A program made the translations under genes and the position numbers. The notes beneath the pieces are model-generated. The model made no database searches. It was not told the origin of the DNA and worked only from the letters and a program-made list of their open reading frames with translations. Of a DNA stretch of 64,000 nt, positions 29,874 through 44,912 are shown piece after piece; the first letter of the stretch is position 1; every line of letters starts with the position of its first letter. The stretch covers positions 1-64,000 of the forward strand of contig JANQMN010000033.1 in NCBI GenBank assembly GCA_028280065.1, written 5' to 3'. This stretch comes from Hahella sp. GTDB taxonomy: Bacteria > Pseudomonadota > Gammaproteobacteria > Pseudomonadales > Oleiphilaceae.

Positions 29874-30508
29874 CAGCGAACCGTGCCTCCGAGCAATGGC
29901 ACAAAACGCACCGACTCTATTAGCTCCTTTTCCACCTGATCGCCGATCCGGGTCAGCCGAAACAGTTGTTGTGCTTCACCGCTTCCGACAGGAATAATCA
30001 GCCTTCCACCTTCGTTGAGCTGAGGAAGCAGTTCCATGGGAATCTGATCCGGGGCGGCCGTCACCATTATCCCATCAAATGGTCCGGCTTCCGGCCAACC
30101 CCATCGTCCGTCTGCCAGCTTCGCTGAGATTTTATCCAGACGTAGAGCACGAAAACGTTTTCGAGCTCTGCTCAGCAGCGGTTCAATACGCTCGACAGTA
30201 AAAACTTCCTCTACCATATGAGCCAGGATTGCCGCCTGATATCCCGAACCTGTTCCTACTTCTAGAATGCGCTTCATCGGCATTTCATCACACAGAAGCT
30301 CAGTCATGCGCGCAACGATATAGGGCTGGGAAATCGTCTGGCTGTGCCCGATCGGCAAGGCAGTATCTTCATAAGCGCGATGAGAAAGCGCTTCATCGAC
30401 AAAAATGTGCCGTGGAACCTGTGTGATGGCATCCAGCACACGGGGATTAACGATTCCTTCTTCTTTTAGCCGAGCAATCAAACGCATACGGGTTCTGCGC
30501 GAGGTCAT
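29873..30508 (-). CDS. pcm: Protein-L-isoaspartate O-methyltransferase
   Basis: Repairs isoaspartyl residues using S-adenosylmethionine. Motifs: VPRHIFVDEALSHRAYEDTA, LPIGHSQTISQPYIVARMTE, the SAM-binding ILEVGTGSGYQAAILA, GIMVTAAPDQIP and the ending ESVRFVPLLGGTV. I chose ATG 30508 (MTSRRTRMRLIARL, as in Pseudomonas) because GGAAGG lies 7 bp upstream; an ATG at 30541 would overlap surE by 17 bp. 211 residues. Sits between surE and the DUF368 gene. Confidence 0.95.
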   Translation of the reverse strand: MTSRRTRMRLIARLKEEGIVNPRVLDAITQVPRHIFVDEALSHRAYEDTALPIGHSQTISQPYIVARMTELLCDEMPMKRILEVGTGSGYQAAILAHMVEEVFTVERIEPLLSRARKRFRALRLDKISAKLADGRWGWPEAGPFDGIMVTAAPDQIPMELLPQLNEGGRLIIPVGSGEAQQLFRLTRIGDQVEKELIESVRFVPLLGGTVR

Positions 30509-30524
30509 GCCCCGACCTTCCAAA

Positions 30525-31280
30525 TCAAACTCCACTTTCATCCCCCATCCAGCGCCTCAAAGTTACCGCATCCTCACGGTGGGTCATATCAACGTGAATC
30601 GGCGTTATCGACACATATCCCGCTTTCACAGCATGAAAATCGGTTCCTTCACCGGCATCATCCACCTCACCGGCAGAGTTTATCCAATGGCGGATCCTGC
30701 CTCTGGGATCGCGTATTTCTATGGGCTCCCCGCCCTTGAAGCGATGTCCGAGCCGGGTTATCCGAAATCCTTGGATCTGTTCGAAAGGCAGATCCGGAAC
30801 ATTGACATTCAAAACCGTGCGCTTGCTCAAGGTCGGCAGTAATTTGGTTGTTAACAGCTCCCTAATCACTTTGGCCGCACTGGTAAAATGATTGTCGCCT
30901 TGATTGACTAAAGACACGGCAATCGCCGGCAAACCCAAAAATCGTCCTTCCATGGCCGCGGCTACCGTCCCGGAGTAAAGTACGTCATCGCCCAAATTTG
31001 CATGGGAGTTGATCCCGGATATCACCCGCTCCGGCGCGAATCCCACCATCTGACTCAACCCCAGATGCACGCAATCCGTCGGCGTACCGTCGACCGCAAT
31101 AAACCCTTCAGTGGTTGGTTGAAGAAACAAGGGGCGAGTCAGCGTGAGCGAGTTACTAGCGCCGCTGTGATCCCGGTCAGGCGCTACGACTTTGATTTCG
31201 GCGATTTCGGCTATTTCATTCGCCAAGGCCGCCAATCCAGGAGCATGCACACCATCGTCATTTGATAGTAAGATTTTCAT
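30525..31280 (-). CDS. surE: 5'/3'-nucleotidase SurE
   Basis: Survival protein with nucleoside monophosphatase and exopolyphosphatase activity. The metal site starts [16 protein letters not shown] (Asp pair), then [22 protein letters not shown] and [21 protein letters not shown], all canonical. 251 residues. Lies 12 bp after truD and before pcm, the common gammaproteobacterial arrangement. Confidence 0.96.
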   Translation of the reverse strand: MKILLSNDDGVHAPGLAALANEIAEIAEIKVVAPDRDHSGASNSLTLTRPLFLQPTTEGFIAVDGTPTDCVHLGLSQMVGFAPERVISGINSHANLGDDVLYSGTVAAAMEGRFLGLPAIAVSLVNQGDNHFTSAAKVIRELLTTKLLPTLSKRTVLNVNVPDLPFEQIQGFRITRLGHRFKGGEPIEIRDPRGRIRHWINSAGEVDDAGEGTDFHAVKAGYVSITPIHVDMTHREDAVTLRRWMGDESGV

Positions 31281-31292
31281 TTTAATGGGTTA

Positions 31293-32297
31293 TCAATTAT
31301 TGGATTCGGATATGGAAGGCGCCTGTAAATCAAAGCACTGATCCAGAAACACAGAGGCAAAACTCCCGACTCCCAACGAAAATTTCAAACACAGTGTATC
31401 AGACTGCCAGGACCAGGTAAGGTCCTTGGGCCAAGCCAACAAATTTCGCCTGGAGGTCCTTACTCCATCCCGGTGCAAACCTTCCAGCCAGTGTTCAAAA
31501 CCATTGACGGCCTGAGTTTCGATATTGCCGGCATCGCCTTCCAAAAATTCCTTGCCGCCTAGTAACGGACCGGTAGCAGTTTGATTGCCACTCCAGGGAT
31601 CCGTCATGAGTCTATCCCCGGTTAGCATCATGTCATGCTGCGCCTGGCTCACTCTCGCCCCGAGAATCAAATTAAACAGGTAACTCCGAGCTGCGGAAAC
31701 CACCAGGCCAAGTTGCGCCTTTCTGCCGGGCTTGCGGCCGCCGGCGAACCACTCTTCCGCCTTTTTGAGGTTATTGCCATCGTGACCGAAACGCTGCACG
31801 CCAAAATAGTTCGGAAATCCCTGGCTTGCCAATGTCTTCAACCTGGCGTCAACTTGTTCGCAGGAAAACTCTGGCAAAAGGCGAAGCAAAATATGAAATC
31901 GATTACCCAGATGCTCTCCTCGGCGTAGCTTTTTAACCGTTCTGCGGTGACTCAGTAGTTGCACACCCTCAATGCCGAGCTGACTCCAATCCGGCTCGGG
32001 GCGTCTACCCAGATACAAACTGAACCATTGAGTGGTTACCGCGTGGCGGTCCTTAAGGCCATGGAATCCGACATCCATTTCGCGAACACCGGCAAACCTA
32101 GCCAGTTGTTTGGCCACCCACTGGGTATTTTGACCTTCTTTTCGGGCCTGCAGCAGTGCGTGTTCCGCCTGCGCATCCACAAGGAGAGCCGGTGGTTGCC
32201 AAAGCTCTTCCACCTGAAAATCACTGGGCTGCTGCTTCCAGGTTGCGCGGATTGGGTGCGGCCAGAGCCGCTCGCCAATTAGCTGATAATCCCTCAA
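31293..32297 (-). CDS. truD: tRNA pseudouridine(13) synthase TruD
   Basis: Makes pseudouridine 13 in tRNA-Glu. The catalytic motif is [15 protein letters not shown] (Asp near residue 82); other conserved parts are [26 protein letters not shown] and [11 protein letters not shown]. 334 residues. TTG start at 32297 overlaps the ispF stop (TTGA), showing translational coupling. Middle gene of ispD-ispF-truD-surE-pcm. Confidence 0.95.
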   Translation of the reverse strand: MRDYQLIGERLWPHPIRATWKQQPSDFQVEELWQPPALLVDAQAEHALLQARKEGQNTQWVAKQLARFAGVREMDVGFHGLKDRHAVTTQWFSLYLGRRPEPDWSQLGIEGVQLLSHRRTVKKLRRGEHLGNRFHILLRLLPEFSCEQVDARLKTLASQGFPNYFGVQRFGHDGNNLKKAEEWFAGGRKPGRKAQLGLVVSAARSYLFNLILGARVSQAQHDMMLTGDRLMTDPWSGNQTATGPLLGGKEFLEGDAGNIETQAVNGFEHWLEGLHRDGVRTSRRNLLAWPKDLTWSWQSDTLCLKFSLGVGSFASVFLDQCFDLQAPSISESNN

Positions 32298-32809
32298 GGC
32301 GATTTTCCTCTGCCAGTTGTACTTTCAGTTGCGGGCTGCTCGATGAGAACGCCGGCCTGGCAGGCTATCCCCTCTCCCCTGCCGGTGAATCCCAGTTTCT
32401 CTGTTGTCGTCGCCTTAACGCTAACCGCAGATACGGAAATACTGCAGTCTTCAGCGATATTGCCGCGCATTGCCTCAATGTATGGCGCCATCTTGGGCGC
32501 TTGCGCAATGATAATGCTGTCAATGTTACCAATCAGAAAGCCCTCTGCATTTAATTTACCCACCACCTGTCTAAGCAAACGGCGGCTGTCCACTTTGTGA
32601 AACTGCGCATCTGTGTCAGGAAAATGGCGTCCGATATCGCCGAGCGCTGCAGCACCTAACAGGGCATCGCAGATTGCATGCAATAACACGTCGCCATCGG
32701 AATGGGCGAGCAATCCATGAGTAAATGGGATTTTCACGCCTCCCAAAATTACATGGTCGCCCGCAGTGAACTTGTGGACATCAAAACCCTGGCCGACGCG
32801 AAACGGCAT
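32294..32809 (-). CDS. ispF: 2-C-methyl-D-erythritol 2,4-cyclodiphosphate synthase
   Basis: Fifth step of the MEP isoprenoid pathway. Zinc-binding GFDVHKF near the start; [32 protein letters not shown] and the ending [17 protein letters not shown] are diagnostic. 171 residues from ATG 32809, with a C-terminal extension of about ten residues ([14 protein letters not shown]). The start overlaps the ispD stop (TAATG). Confidence 0.96.
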   Translation of the reverse strand: MPFRVGQGFDVHKFTAGDHVILGGVKIPFTHGLLAHSDGDVLLHAICDALLGAAALGDIGRHFPDTDAQFHKVDSRRLLRQVVGKLNAEGFLIGNIDSIIIAQAPKMAPYIEAMRGNIAEDCSISVSAVSVKATTTEKLGFTGRGEGIACQAGVLIEQPATESTTGRGKSP

Positions 32810-33516
32810 TAACCGGTCTCCTCTTCCTGCATATTTAACAACCACCTCGCCAACACAAGTTCCTCGGGACGTGGAATCTTGATGTTGTCTGAATGGCCCT
32901 CCACCACAAGCGGACTAAGTCCTATCCGCTCAACTGCCGAGGCTTCGTCGGTAATCCGGGTGTTTGCCGTTTTGGCTGCCAGCAATGCATCGAACAGCAC
33001 GTTAAAACGGAATAGCTGCGGTGTAAATGCGCGCCATAACTGTTCCCTTGCCACAGTCGATTGCACCTGATGATCATCTGCGACTTTTTTCAGCGTGTCC
33101 GCCACCGGTACCGCCAAAATTCCACCGACAATATGTGCTTGAACTTTTTCCAGCAGCTTTTCAATATCCCCAATTCTGACACAAGGCCTGGCGGCATCAT
33201 GAACCAATACCCAGTCGTCGGCACTCGCCTGGTGTCGAATTTCAAGCAGGCCGTTAAAAACGCTGTCTTGCCGCTCTTCTCCGCCGGCTACAGTGGTAAT
33301 TCGACCTTCATAAATAGGCGAAAGCGCCGGCCACCAGCGATCGCCATGTTGCAAAGCCAGATAGATATGGGAAATTTGCGGCAGGCCAAAAAGCCTGTCC
33401 AAAGCGTGTTGAATAACCTGATGCTTACCTAAAGACAGGTATTGCTTGGGTCGCTCGGATCCCATTCGGCGACCGATTCCGGCAGCCGGGACAATTACCC
33501 AGAGTTGTTGCGTCAT
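32809..33516 (-). CDS. ispD: 2-C-methyl-D-erythritol 4-phosphate cytidylyltransferase
   Basis: Transfers CMP to methylerythritol phosphate. Nucleotide-binding [18 protein letters not shown] at the start, then [23 protein letters not shown] and the C-terminal [13 protein letters not shown]. 235 residues from ATG 33516 ([13 protein letters not shown]); the longer frame to 33573 is not needed. Works immediately before ispF in the same pathway; the enzymes between them (IspE) are not in the window. Confidence 0.96.
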   Translation of the reverse strand: MTQQLWVIVPAAGIGRRMGSERPKQYLSLGKHQVIQHALDRLFGLPQISHIYLALQHGDRWWPALSPIYEGRITTVAGGEERQDSVFNGLLEIRHQASADDWVLVHDAARPCVRIGDIEKLLEKVQAHIVGGILAVPVADTLKKVADDHQVQSTVAREQLWRAFTPQLFRFNVLFDALLAAKTANTRITDEASAVERIGLSPLVVEGHSDNIKIPRPEELVLARWLLNMQEEETG

Positions 33517-33630
33517 TATGGTTATTGTTTTCCGAATGGCGTGGTAATGAGCTGAACCGCACTCACTGCGCATGAAGATCGCCAGCTTAACACGTAGACC
33601 TGCGACTGAGTAGCATTCCGTAGGGTTATT

Positions 33631-33915
33631 CTACCGGGTACTATCAGCGAGCCAGAAAAACTTTTCGTTCGGATAAATCATGCCCAGCTGGTTACGCGCC
33701 CGTTCTTCGATAGCGCCTTCGGCGGTTTTTAAATCCATCACTTCGGCTTGCAGCCGGGCATTACGCTCTCGCAACTGTGCGTTTTTCTGTTTTTGCGCTT
33801 CAATTTCCTGTTGTATCGCATAGGCTTGGGCAAAAGAGCCTTCTCCCACCCAAAGCCGGAACTGAAGCCCCAGAATCAGCGCTGCCGATACCACCCACAA
33901 CCATTTAACCAACAT
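33631..33915 (-). CDS. ftsB: Cell division protein FtsB
   Basis: Bitopic inner-membrane divisome protein, partner of FtsL and FtsQ. A membrane helix at residues 4-22 (WLWVVSAALILGLQFRLWV), then a coiled coil QQEIEAQKQKNAQLRERN with heptads to about 70, and a short periplasmic end containing GMIYPNEKFFW. 94 residues is normal. The start ATG 33915 lies inside the second copy of a 22-bp direct duplication, and an earlier ATG in the first copy opens a 10-codon frame (see 33901-33941). Between eno and ispD, its usual place. Confidence 0.93.
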   Translation of the reverse strand: MLVKWLWVVSAALILGLQFRLWVGEGSFAQAYAIQQEIEAQKQKNAQLRERNARLQAEVMDLKTAEGAIEERARNQLGMIYPNEKFFWLADSTR

Positions 33916-33941
33916 CTCGTGACCACTTAACCAACATCTCG
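33901..33941 (-). repeat. 22-bp period duplication spanning the ftsB start codon, with mini-ORF
   Basis: Plus-strand copies CCATTTAACCAACATCTCG (33901-33919) and CCACTTAACCAACATCTCG (33923-33941) differ at one base. On the minus strand each carries an ATG plus the next codons of ftsB. Because the period is 22, the upstream ATG (33937) is in another frame and reads 10 codons to a TAA at 33907-33905, overlapping the real start. Confidence 0.8.
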
Positions 33942-34082
33942 AAACTAATTTTCCATGGCAAACAAGCCACGTCATCCTTCAGAAAAAAGCAAACTTCGAA
34001 TAGTCTTATAGTTATAGAGACAACTCTTGATATTTTCCAGTAAGTTTATTGCATAACCCACTATTTTTTCTATAAAAACAAA

Positions 34083-34102
34083 AAGGACCCCGAAAGGTCC
34101 TT
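34083..34102 (-). terminator. eno terminator
   Basis: On the minus strand AAGGACC-TTTCGG-GGTCCTT followed by TTTGTTTTT: a strong rho-independent form 24 bp beyond the eno stop. Confidence 0.9.
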
Positions 34103-34125
34103 GATGTGAAGCCGGTTTCGGCAAA

Positions 34126-35430
<1,305 letters not shown>

Positions 35431-35488
35431 CTACTCTGTTCGCTTCGTATTGAATTCTTAAGTACTGCTATTGCTTTTCCAATTGCTA

Positions 35489-36388
<900 letters not shown>

Positions 36389-36412
36389 TTACCAAATTAT
36401 GACAACAGAAAA

Positions 36413-36438
36413 ACCCCTAAGGCGTCGCTATAAGGGGT
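36413..36438 (-). terminator. pyrG terminator
   Basis: Minus strand ACCCCT / AGGGGT stem with a 14-base loop, followed by TTTTTC, 30 bp beyond the pyrG stop. Confidence 0.65.
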
Positions 36439-36467
36439 AAAACTGTTCAAGATCAATATAGCTTTTT

Positions 36468-38147
<1,680 letters not shown>

Positions 38148-38187
38148 TCAAGATGGGACGCCAGATTAACAGAATCTGTTGCCTAGC

Positions 38188-39546
38188 TCAATCTTGTCGA
38201 CGGAGCCGAATCAAGATTCCTTCGCCGCCTTTAACAATAAATTTTTCATCCAGGACCAGGTCTGCAACTGCCGCCAATTGCCCGCCATAAAAGATCAGAG
38301 GTAATTTATCCCGTTGGCGGCTTGGTATTCGGTTTTCCTGCAGCCACTTTTTCAGCGTACAACTGCCACGCCTGCCAAGCGGACGGAAACGCTCACCGCC
38401 TTTCCGGTAATCGATTCGCACGGTTTCCCCATCTGTCGGTAGACGCAACAGAATAGAATCTGAAACGGCTCGATCCAGCATCAGCACGCCTAGCGGTGTC
38501 TCGACTGTTAGTTGACCTTCCCATACCAGGGGGCTGTTGGGCTTGGCCGCAATATCGTCCTGTATCTGCAAATAGCCATTCCGGCTTTCCAGCCATCTAT
38601 TTTTCCCCAACGGCAAGCGGATCGGTGAAGATGCGTCTCGCTGTTGTAACGCTGCCAACGTACTAAGCAGGTGCCCTTCCGATAGCGGTACCCGCTGCCG
38701 ACGCAACCAGTAGTGCAGCAGGTTCTTCTGTCGAACGGGGCTAAGCGTAAAAAAGTGCTTAAAAGGCAGGCCAGTGGGCGACTTTGACTCTGCCTGTAAA
38801 TCAACTTCAGCCAGCGCACCGCTTAACTCCACTGCCTCCTTCTGCCAAACACTGGCTTGTTGCAATCTGTTTACCGCTTGCGGCCAGCGTTCGAGGATAA
38901 TTGGCAGTATACGGTGACGCAGAAAGTTGCGATCGAGTGTCAGGTCGGCATTGCTCGGATCTTCAATCCAACTCAATCCCTGACTGTCGGCATAATGCTC
39001 GAGAACTCTTGGCTCGATCTCCAGCAACGGCCTCAACAACTTGCCTTCTCCCAGCCGCCGCTGTTTTGGAATGCCTGCCAGTCCGGCTATACCTTCGCCA
39101 CGCACCAGGCGAAATAACAAGGTTTCCGCTTGATCTTGGCCGTGATGCCCCTGAAACAACCAGTCTCCTGGTGTTAACACGTCAGTAAAAGCTTGATAGC
39201 GGGCCGTCCTGGCGGCGGCTTCAATTCCTTTGCCATCGGTTTTGACTTCAGCATTCACCGCATGGAAAGGAACTGCCAACTCCTGGCAGACCCGCTTGCA
39301 ATGGGCGGCCCATCGGGCAGCGTCCGGCTGCAGACCATGGTTGACATGAATCGCTTTCAACTCCGGAACGTGAGACTGACTTTTTGCGCTCGCCTGCCGG
39401 TATTGATTGAGTATGTCAAGACAGACCGATAGAAGAACAGTGGAATCTCGCCCGCCACTATAGGCAATCCACCAGGTTTCAGCCCCTAAAGCCGGTTCCA
39501 GGGCGCATTCCACATGATCCCGAAACCAACTCAGTTCGTCAGGCAT
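38188..39546 (-). CDS. tilS: tRNA(Ile)-lysidine synthase TilS
   Basis: Adds lysine to C34 of the tRNA-Ile CAU anticodon. PP-loop WWIAYSGGRDSTVLLSV near residue 26; HVNHGLQPDA, GHHGQDQAETLLFRL, then the TilS substrate-binding and C-terminal domains (GERFRPLGRRGSCTLKKWL). 452 residues. Essential in most bacteria. Follows accA by 6 bp, a common neighbour. Confidence 0.96.
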   Translation of the reverse strand: MPDELSWFRDHVECALEPALGAETWWIAYSGGRDSTVLLSVCLDILNQYRQASAKSQSHVPELKAIHVNHGLQPDAARWAAHCKRVCQELAVPFHAVNAEVKTDGKGIEAAARTARYQAFTDVLTPGDWLFQGHHGQDQAETLLFRLVRGEGIAGLAGIPKQRRLGEGKLLRPLLEIEPRVLEHYADSQGLSWIEDPSNADLTLDRNFLRHRILPIILERWPQAVNRLQQASVWQKEAVELSGALAEVDLQAESKSPTGLPFKHFFTLSPVRQKNLLHYWLRRQRVPLSEGHLLSTLAALQQRDASSPIRLPLGKNRWLESRNGYLQIQDDIAAKPNSPLVWEGQLTVETPLGVLMLDRAVSDSILLRLPTDGETVRIDYRKGGERFRPLGRRGSCTLKKWLQENRIPSRQRDKLPLIFYGGQLAAVADLVLDEKFIVKGGEGILIRLRRQD

Positions 39547-39552
39547 TACCCC

Positions 39553-40527
39553 TTAACGATAACGGTCAAAGGCTGTGAGACGCTGGTAGCGCTGGCTTAC
39601 CAGATCCTCCGTAGTCTTGGTTTGCAGGTCTACAAGACTATCTACCAGCGTTTGCTTGATTTCGGCCGCCATTTTATCCGCATCCCGGTGAGCGCCTCCG
39701 AGCGGTTCGGGGAGCACCTTGTCGGCAAAACCGAGTTCATGAAGCCGGTTCGCCGTAATGCCCATGGCTTCGGCGGCATCGGCGGCAAAATCCGCACTTT
39801 TCCACAAAATCGAAGCACAGCCTTCCGGAGAAATTACCGAATAGGTTGAATATTGCAGCATCACCAGACAATCGCATACGCCAATGGCCAATGCACCGCC
39901 GGAACCGCCCTCGCCGATTACCGTCGCAATAATGGGCGTTTTCAACCGCGACATTACCGCCAGATTGTAGGCAATCGCTTCGCTCTGGCCACGCTCTTCG
40001 GCACCGATTCCCGGATAAGCGCCCGGCGTATCGACAAACGTCAGGATCGGCATCTTGAAGCGTTCCGCCAGCTCCATCAGACGCAAGGCTTTGCGATACC
40101 CTTCGGGTCTCGGCATACCGAAATTGCGTTTGACCTTCTCTTTGATTTCGCGCCCTTTCTGATGCCCGATGACCATCACCGGCAATCCCTCCAGGCGAGC
40201 CATGCCGCCAACGATGGCGTAGTCGTCGGCGAACTTACGGTCACCATGCATTTCATCGAAATCTTCAAATATCCGCTCGATGTAGTCGAGGGTATAGGGG
40301 CGGCGGGGATGTCTGGAAAGGCGTGAAATGTCCCAGGCAGTTAACTCTGAAAAAATTGATTCAGTCAAGCTGACGCTTTTGCTCTCCAGCCGATTGATCT
40401 CATCCGTCAAATTAACATCACTGTTGCTGGCGACCAGCCTAAGCTCCTCAATCTTTTCTTCCAGCTCGGCAATTGGCTGCTCAAAGTCCAGATAGTAGGG
40501 ATTCATCGGCTTCGCATCATTACTCAT
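39553..40527 (-). CDS. accA: Acetyl-CoA carboxylase carboxyltransferase subunit alpha
   Basis: Forms the carboxyltransferase with AccD in malonyl-CoA synthesis. [20 protein letters not shown] at the start, [71 protein letters not shown] and [14 protein letters not shown] are diagnostic. 324 residues from ATG 40527; ATG 40506 (MNPYYL) is an alternative. 47 bp after dnaE. Confidence 0.97.
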   Translation of the reverse strand: MSNDAKPMNPYYLDFEQPIAELEEKIEELRLVASNSDVNLTDEINRLESKSVSLTESIFSELTAWDISRLSRHPRRPYTLDYIERIFEDFDEMHGDRKFADDYAIVGGMARLEGLPVMVIGHQKGREIKEKVKRNFGMPRPEGYRKALRLMELAERFKMPILTFVDTPGAYPGIGAEERGQSEAIAYNLAVMSRLKTPIIATVIGEGGSGGALAIGVCDCLVMLQYSTYSVISPEGCASILWKSADFAADAAEAMGITANRLHELGFADKVLPEPLGGAHRDADKMAAEIKQTLVDSLVDLQTKTTEDLVSQRYQRLTAFDRYR

Positions 40528-40574
40528 GGTATGAATTCGGTCCTGTTTATTCAGTGTTCTAAAATCCTGGTTGG

Positions 40575-43500
40575 TTATCGGTTGTAGCGGATTTGCACCC
40601 GTTCATCACCGACCAAGCCCTTCAACTGCTGTAAAAGATCATCGGTGGGATTGATTCGCCAATCCTCGCCGAACTTGAGCCGTGCCTGCGCCGTATCGGT
40701 CTGATAGTGCACTGCTATCGGGCACCCATCACTATAGGAGGGGCCTAACGCTTCGGTCAATTGTTCCAGCAGGTGCTTATTAAAATCTTTTTTCTCGGTA
40801 AATAATATCAGCTCTTTGGCGAACTTTAGTCTTGCCGCCCCGATATCAGTGACGGTTCTCGCTCTCAGAGCCAAACCACCGGAAAAATCATCGTCTTCCA
40901 CCTGGCCTTCGATCACCAAAATGCGGTCGGTGTGCAGAAGCTCCCTGGCGCTTTCGTAAACGTCTGAAAACAAGGTTACTTCGATTCTGCCACTGCGATC
41001 GTCCAAAGTGGCAAAACCGATATTGCCGCCGCGCTTACTCTTCATGGTGCGTGTCGCTACTACCAGTCCCGCCACGGTTTGGGTGGTCTTTTTGGAAGGC
41101 CGCAATTCGGCGATCGGGGTCCTTGCGAAGCGCCTGACTTCGGCTTCATATTCGTCAAACGGATGGCCCGTGAGATACAACCCCAAGGTTTCCTTTTCCA
41201 GCGCCAAACGTTCCTTTTCCGGCCATTCCCGCACTTTTTCGGTCGCGGCATAGGCATCCTGGGCGGGTTCCGCCATCACACTGCCGAACAAATCCATCAT
41301 TCCGGCATCTTCATTGCGCGCATGCTGCTCGGCGCGTTGCACGGCTTCCGGAATACTGGCCATCATTCTGGCCCGGCTTGGACCGATTTTATCCATCGCC
41401 CCGGATTTGATCAGCGCTTCCAGAGCGCGTTTATTCACTTTCCGTAAGTCGACTCGCTGGCAGAAATCGAATAGGTCTGCGAATGCTTCTCCCGCCTCGC
41501 GGGCCTCCAGGATACTCTCTACCGGCCCTTCTCCCAACCCCTTCACGGCCCCCAGTCCGTACACAATGCGCTGCTGACTATCGACAGTAAAGGTGAACTG
41601 ACTGACATTGATATCCGGGAGCACCAGCTCCAGCTGCATCCGGCGGCATTCTTCGATCAGCGTCACGACTTTGTCGGTATTCTGCATATCGGCGGTCAAT
41701 ACAGCCGCCATAAAGGGTGCCGGAAAATGCATTTTCAGCCAGGCCGTCTGGTAGGAAACCAAGGCATAAGCTGCCGAATGCGACTTGTTAAATCCATAGC
41801 CGGCAAACTTTTCAACCAGATCGAAGATACGTTCGGCGAGCTCTTTATCGATACCGTTATTACCGCTGCCTTCGATAAAAGTGACCTTTTGCTTGGCCAT
41901 TTCTTCAACTTTCTTTTTGCCCATGGCGCGCCGCAGCAAATCGGCGCCACCCAGGGTATAGCCTGCCATCACCTGGGCAATCTGCATGACCTGTTCCTGG
42001 TAAAGAATTATCCCATAGGTGGGCTGCAACACAGGTTTCAACGACGCTAGCTGATAGTCGGGATGCGGATAGGCAAGCTCAGCGCGCCCATGCTTTCGAT
42101 TGATAAAATCATCGACCATGCCCGACTGCAAAGGCCCGGGACGGAACAGAGCAACCAAGGCGACGATATCTTCGAAGCAATCCGGTTGCAGGCGTTTGAT
42201 CAGCTCCTTCATGCCCCGTGATTCCAGCTGGAACACGGCAGTAGTCTCGCCTTTTTTCAGAAGATCGAAGGTCTCGGCGTCATCCAGCGGTATCATGCTG
42301 ATATCCAGCGGCTCTTTACCTTGCTTGGCCAGCTCCGGATTAATCATCTTGATCGCCCAATCGACAATGGTCAGGGTCCGCAGACCTAAGAAGTCGAACT
42401 TGACCAAACCTGCCTGTTCAACGTCATCCTTATCGAACTGAGTGACGAGACCTTCCCCCTGTTCGTCACAGTATAAGGGTGCGAAGTCCGTTAATTTGGT
42501 CGGTGCGATAACCACACCACCGGCGTGTTTACCGACGTTCCGGGTAATCCCTTCCAGCTTCCGCGCCATTTCCCAGACGTCAGCCGCTTCTTCATCGTTT
42601 TCCAGGTACTCGCGCAGCGGTTCCTCGGCGTCGAAGGCTTTGGCAAGGGTCATACCGACTTCAAACGGAATCAGCTTCGACAGCCTGTCACCAAGGGAAT
42701 AGGGTTTGCCCTGCACCCGTGCGACATCCCGCACCACAGCCTTGGCGGCCATGGTGCCGAAGGTGATGATCTGACTGACGGCATTGCGCCCGTAAGTATC
42801 GGCAACATAAGCGATAACCCGGTCCCGGCCGTCCATGCAGAAGTCCACGTCAAAGTCAGGCATGGATACCCGTTCCGGATTGAGAAAGCGCTCGAACAGC
42901 AGATCGTAAGCCAAAGGATCCAGGTCTGTGATCAACAGGGCGTAAGCCACCAGCGAGCCGGCTCCGGAGCCACGTCCAGGCCCCACCGGCACGCCATTTT
43001 GCTTGGCCCACCGGATAAAATCCATGACGATCAAGAAATAACCGGGAAATCCCATTTGGGTGATGATATCGAGTTCAAATTTCAGTCGATCAAAATAACG
43101 CTGGCGAATCGCCGGAAAATCGTCGGCACCCCGGTCATAGAGCTTAGAAAGGCGTTCTTCAAGACCCTCTTCGGAAATCTTGATGAAAAATTCATCAACC
43201 GTCATTCCTTCCGGGATCGGGTAATTGGGAAGAAAGTACTTGCCAAGGCGCAAGGTTACATTGCAGCGCTGGGCAATTTCGACCGTGTTTTCCAGCGCTT
43301 CGGGAATATCGTAAAACAATTCGGCCATTTCAGCGGCGGATTTCAGATATTGCTCTTCACTGAAGCGTTTTTCCCGCCGGGGATCGTCCAGGGTGCGGCT
43401 GTCATGTATGCACACCCTGGCTTCGTGCGCATCGAAATCTTCTTGTTCCAGAAAATGTACATCATTGGTGGCTACGACAGGGCAACCAAGCTTTTCTGCG

Positions 43501-44057
43501 ATTTGTACCGACCCATGGACGCACTCTTCATCGCCCTGACGGTCTGTCCTTTGCAATTCCAAATAGAAGGCGTCCGGAAACACTTGCATCCAATATTTGG
43601 TCCGCTGCGCCGCCAGGTCAGCTTTACCCTGTAAGAGAGCCTGACCGACATCCCCGCGGGACGCACCGGACAAAGCTAAAAGGCCCTCCGCCTGATCAGC
43701 CACCCACTGCGCTTGCAAAACAGCCAAATCCTGCTGCCGCCCTTCGGTGAAACCCCTGGATATAAGTTCCGTCAGGTTTCGGTAGCCCGTATCGTTGCGC
43801 GCCAGTAAGGTGAGCCGAAACGGATCATCGGAACTTTCGGGATTGGCGATCCATACATCCGCACCGACTATAGGTTTAATCCCAGCGCCCATCGCCGCCC
43901 GGTAATACTTGACCAAACAGCACATGTTCGATTGGTCAGTGATCGCGATCGCCGGGATTTCCATTGATTTCAGTTTATTAATCAACGGTTTAATTTTGAC
44001 CAAGCCGTCAACCAGGCTAAACTCGGAGTGCAGTCGAAGGTGTACGAATGAAGTCAT
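40575..44057 (-). CDS. dnaE: DNA polymerase III subunit alpha
   Basis: Catalytic replicative polymerase. PHP domain [20 protein letters not shown] at the N-terminus; C-family polymerase with palm motifs [18 protein letters not shown] and [16 protein letters not shown] (catalytic Asp residues); fingers [32 protein letters not shown]; tandem HhH and C-terminal OB domain ([20 protein letters not shown]). 1160 residues, as in E. coli. First gene of the dnaE-accA-tilS run on this strand. Confidence 0.98.
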   Translation of the reverse strand: MTSFVHLRLHSEFSLVDGLVKIKPLINKLKSMEIPAIAITDQSNMCCLVKYYRAAMGAGIKPIVGADVWIANPESSDDPFRLTLLARNDTGYRNLTELISRGFTEGRQQDLAVLQAQWVADQAEGLLALSGASRGDVGQALLQGKADLAAQRTKYWMQVFPDAFYLELQRTDRQGDEECVHGSVQIAEKLGCPVVATNDVHFLEQEDFDAHEARVCIHDSRTLDDPRREKRFSEEQYLKSAAEMAELFYDIPEALENTVEIAQRCNVTLRLGKYFLPNYPIPEGMTVDEFFIKISEEGLEERLSKLYDRGADDFPAIRQRYFDRLKFELDIITQMGFPGYFLIVMDFIRWAKQNGVPVGPGRGSGAGSLVAYALLITDLDPLAYDLLFERFLNPERVSMPDFDVDFCMDGRDRVIAYVADTYGRNAVSQIITFGTMAAKAVVRDVARVQGKPYSLGDRLSKLIPFEVGMTLAKAFDAEEPLREYLENDEEAADVWEMARKLEGITRNVGKHAGGVVIAPTKLTDFAPLYCDEQGEGLVTQFDKDDVEQAGLVKFDFLGLRTLTIVDWAIKMINPELAKQGKEPLDISMIPLDDAETFDLLKKGETTAVFQLESRGMKELIKRLQPDCFEDIVALVALFRPGPLQSGMVDDFINRKHGRAELAYPHPDYQLASLKPVLQPTYGIILYQEQVMQIAQVMAGYTLGGADLLRRAMGKKKVEEMAKQKVTFIEGSGNNGIDKELAERIFDLVEKFAGYGFNKSHSAAYALVSYQTAWLKMHFPAPFMAAVLTADMQNTDKVVTLIEECRRMQLELVLPDINVSQFTFTVDSQQRIVYGLGAVKGLGEGPVESILEAREAGEAFADLFDFCQRVDLRKVNKRALEALIKSGAMDKIGPSRARMMASIPEAVQRAEQHARNEDAGMMDLFGSVMAEPAQDAYAATEKVREWPEKERLALEKETLGLYLTGHPFDEYEAEVRRFARTPIAELRPSKKTTQTVAGLVVATRTMKSKRGGNIGFATLDDRSGRIEVTLFSDVYESARELLHTDRILVIEGQVEDDDFSGGLALRARTVTDIGAARLKFAKELILFTEKKDFNKHLLEQLTEALGPSYSDGCPIAVHYQTDTAQARLKFGEDWRINPTDDLLQQLKGLVGDERVQIRYNR

Positions 44058-44181
44058 AGAAGGCTAACTATCGAAAAGGAGAACCACAGGCAGAAAGAAT
44101 GGCGTATTGTGAACTTTTCCTCGCTTCAGAGCAAAATTTCCTACCCGGATTCAGTCAAACCAGGCTAATCGCCTCCTCGTT

Positions 44182-44694
44182 TTATGGATCCTGCTTTACG
44201 CGCTCGTCATGCCAGGCAGCGGCAGCTAAAAGGCTTTCTTCGGTTTGCGCTCCCGCAAGAGATTTATGCAACTTGCCATTGCGGACAACCAAGGTGACGG
44301 GCAAGGCATGGGGCCATTTCAGTGCTAACTTTTCCACGGATTGATCCGTCAAGACTGGAAAATCTATTCCTAAAAGACGGGCTTTTGTTAATCGTTCTTC
44401 TAGTGTGAGCCGATCAAAATCAATGCCGAATACCTGAATATTCGCGCGTTCATTCAAGTGGTTCAGTTCCGGGATCTCTTCTCGGCACGGCGCACACCAC
44501 TCAGCCCAAAAATTGATCAACAGCAGTTGTTTATCGAGCGACTGCTTCGGCCAGGTTTGGGCTTGGATATCCACCAGATCTCCAGGTAAAAAAAATCCAT
44601 CGGCGGGTTTGTCGTTAACACACCCGCTTAAGGTTAAACAGCCGATGAACAGGACGCCCCAGGTAATTCGAACGACTGACAAGCTTCCTCCCAT
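44182..44694 (-). CDS. TlpA-like thioredoxin-fold lipoprotein
   Basis: Periplasmic thiol-disulfide protein, probably lipid-anchored. Signal peptide with lipobox LSGC (Cys25); thioredoxin fold with NFWAEWCAPCREEIPELN (Cys67, Cys70) and the cis-Pro loop HALPVTLVV. 170 residues. ATG 44694 lacks a ribosome binding site, while TTG 44682 (residue 5) follows GGGAGG, so the true start may be the TTG. Likely a reductant for a periplasmic partner or cytochrome maturation; partner unknown. Divergent from the arsC-like gene. Confidence 0.85.
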   Translation of the reverse strand: MGGSLSVVRITWGVLFIGCLTLSGCVNDKPADGFFLPGDLVDIQAQTWPKQSLDKQLLLINFWAEWCAPCREEIPELNHLNERANIQVFGIDFDRLTLEERLTKARLLGIDFPVLTDQSVEKLALKWPHALPVTLVVRNGKLHKSLAGAQTEESLLAAAAWHDERVKQDP

Positions 44695-44912
44695 TATTGG
44701 TTAGTGCAAAAACCGGCAATCCGGTGCCTCGTTACGCAGTGCCAATCGACGATTCAAATCGATGCTGACGGCAATTTCAAGTCCAATTTATCGGTTTGAA
44801 AGTTCATGCGGTTTTCTGCAGAATCGGAGCCTGTCCCGGAAGGAACAATTCGCAGCACGACTGGTGCTGTTTCGGGACATCCACTGGATATCACCTGAAA
44901 AATGAGGAATAC

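Noticed and set aside
42525-43634. 369-codon plus-strand frame inside dnaE
   Set aside because: Antisense shadow of the conserved polymerase domain; all the conserved motifs are in the minus-strand dnaE frame.
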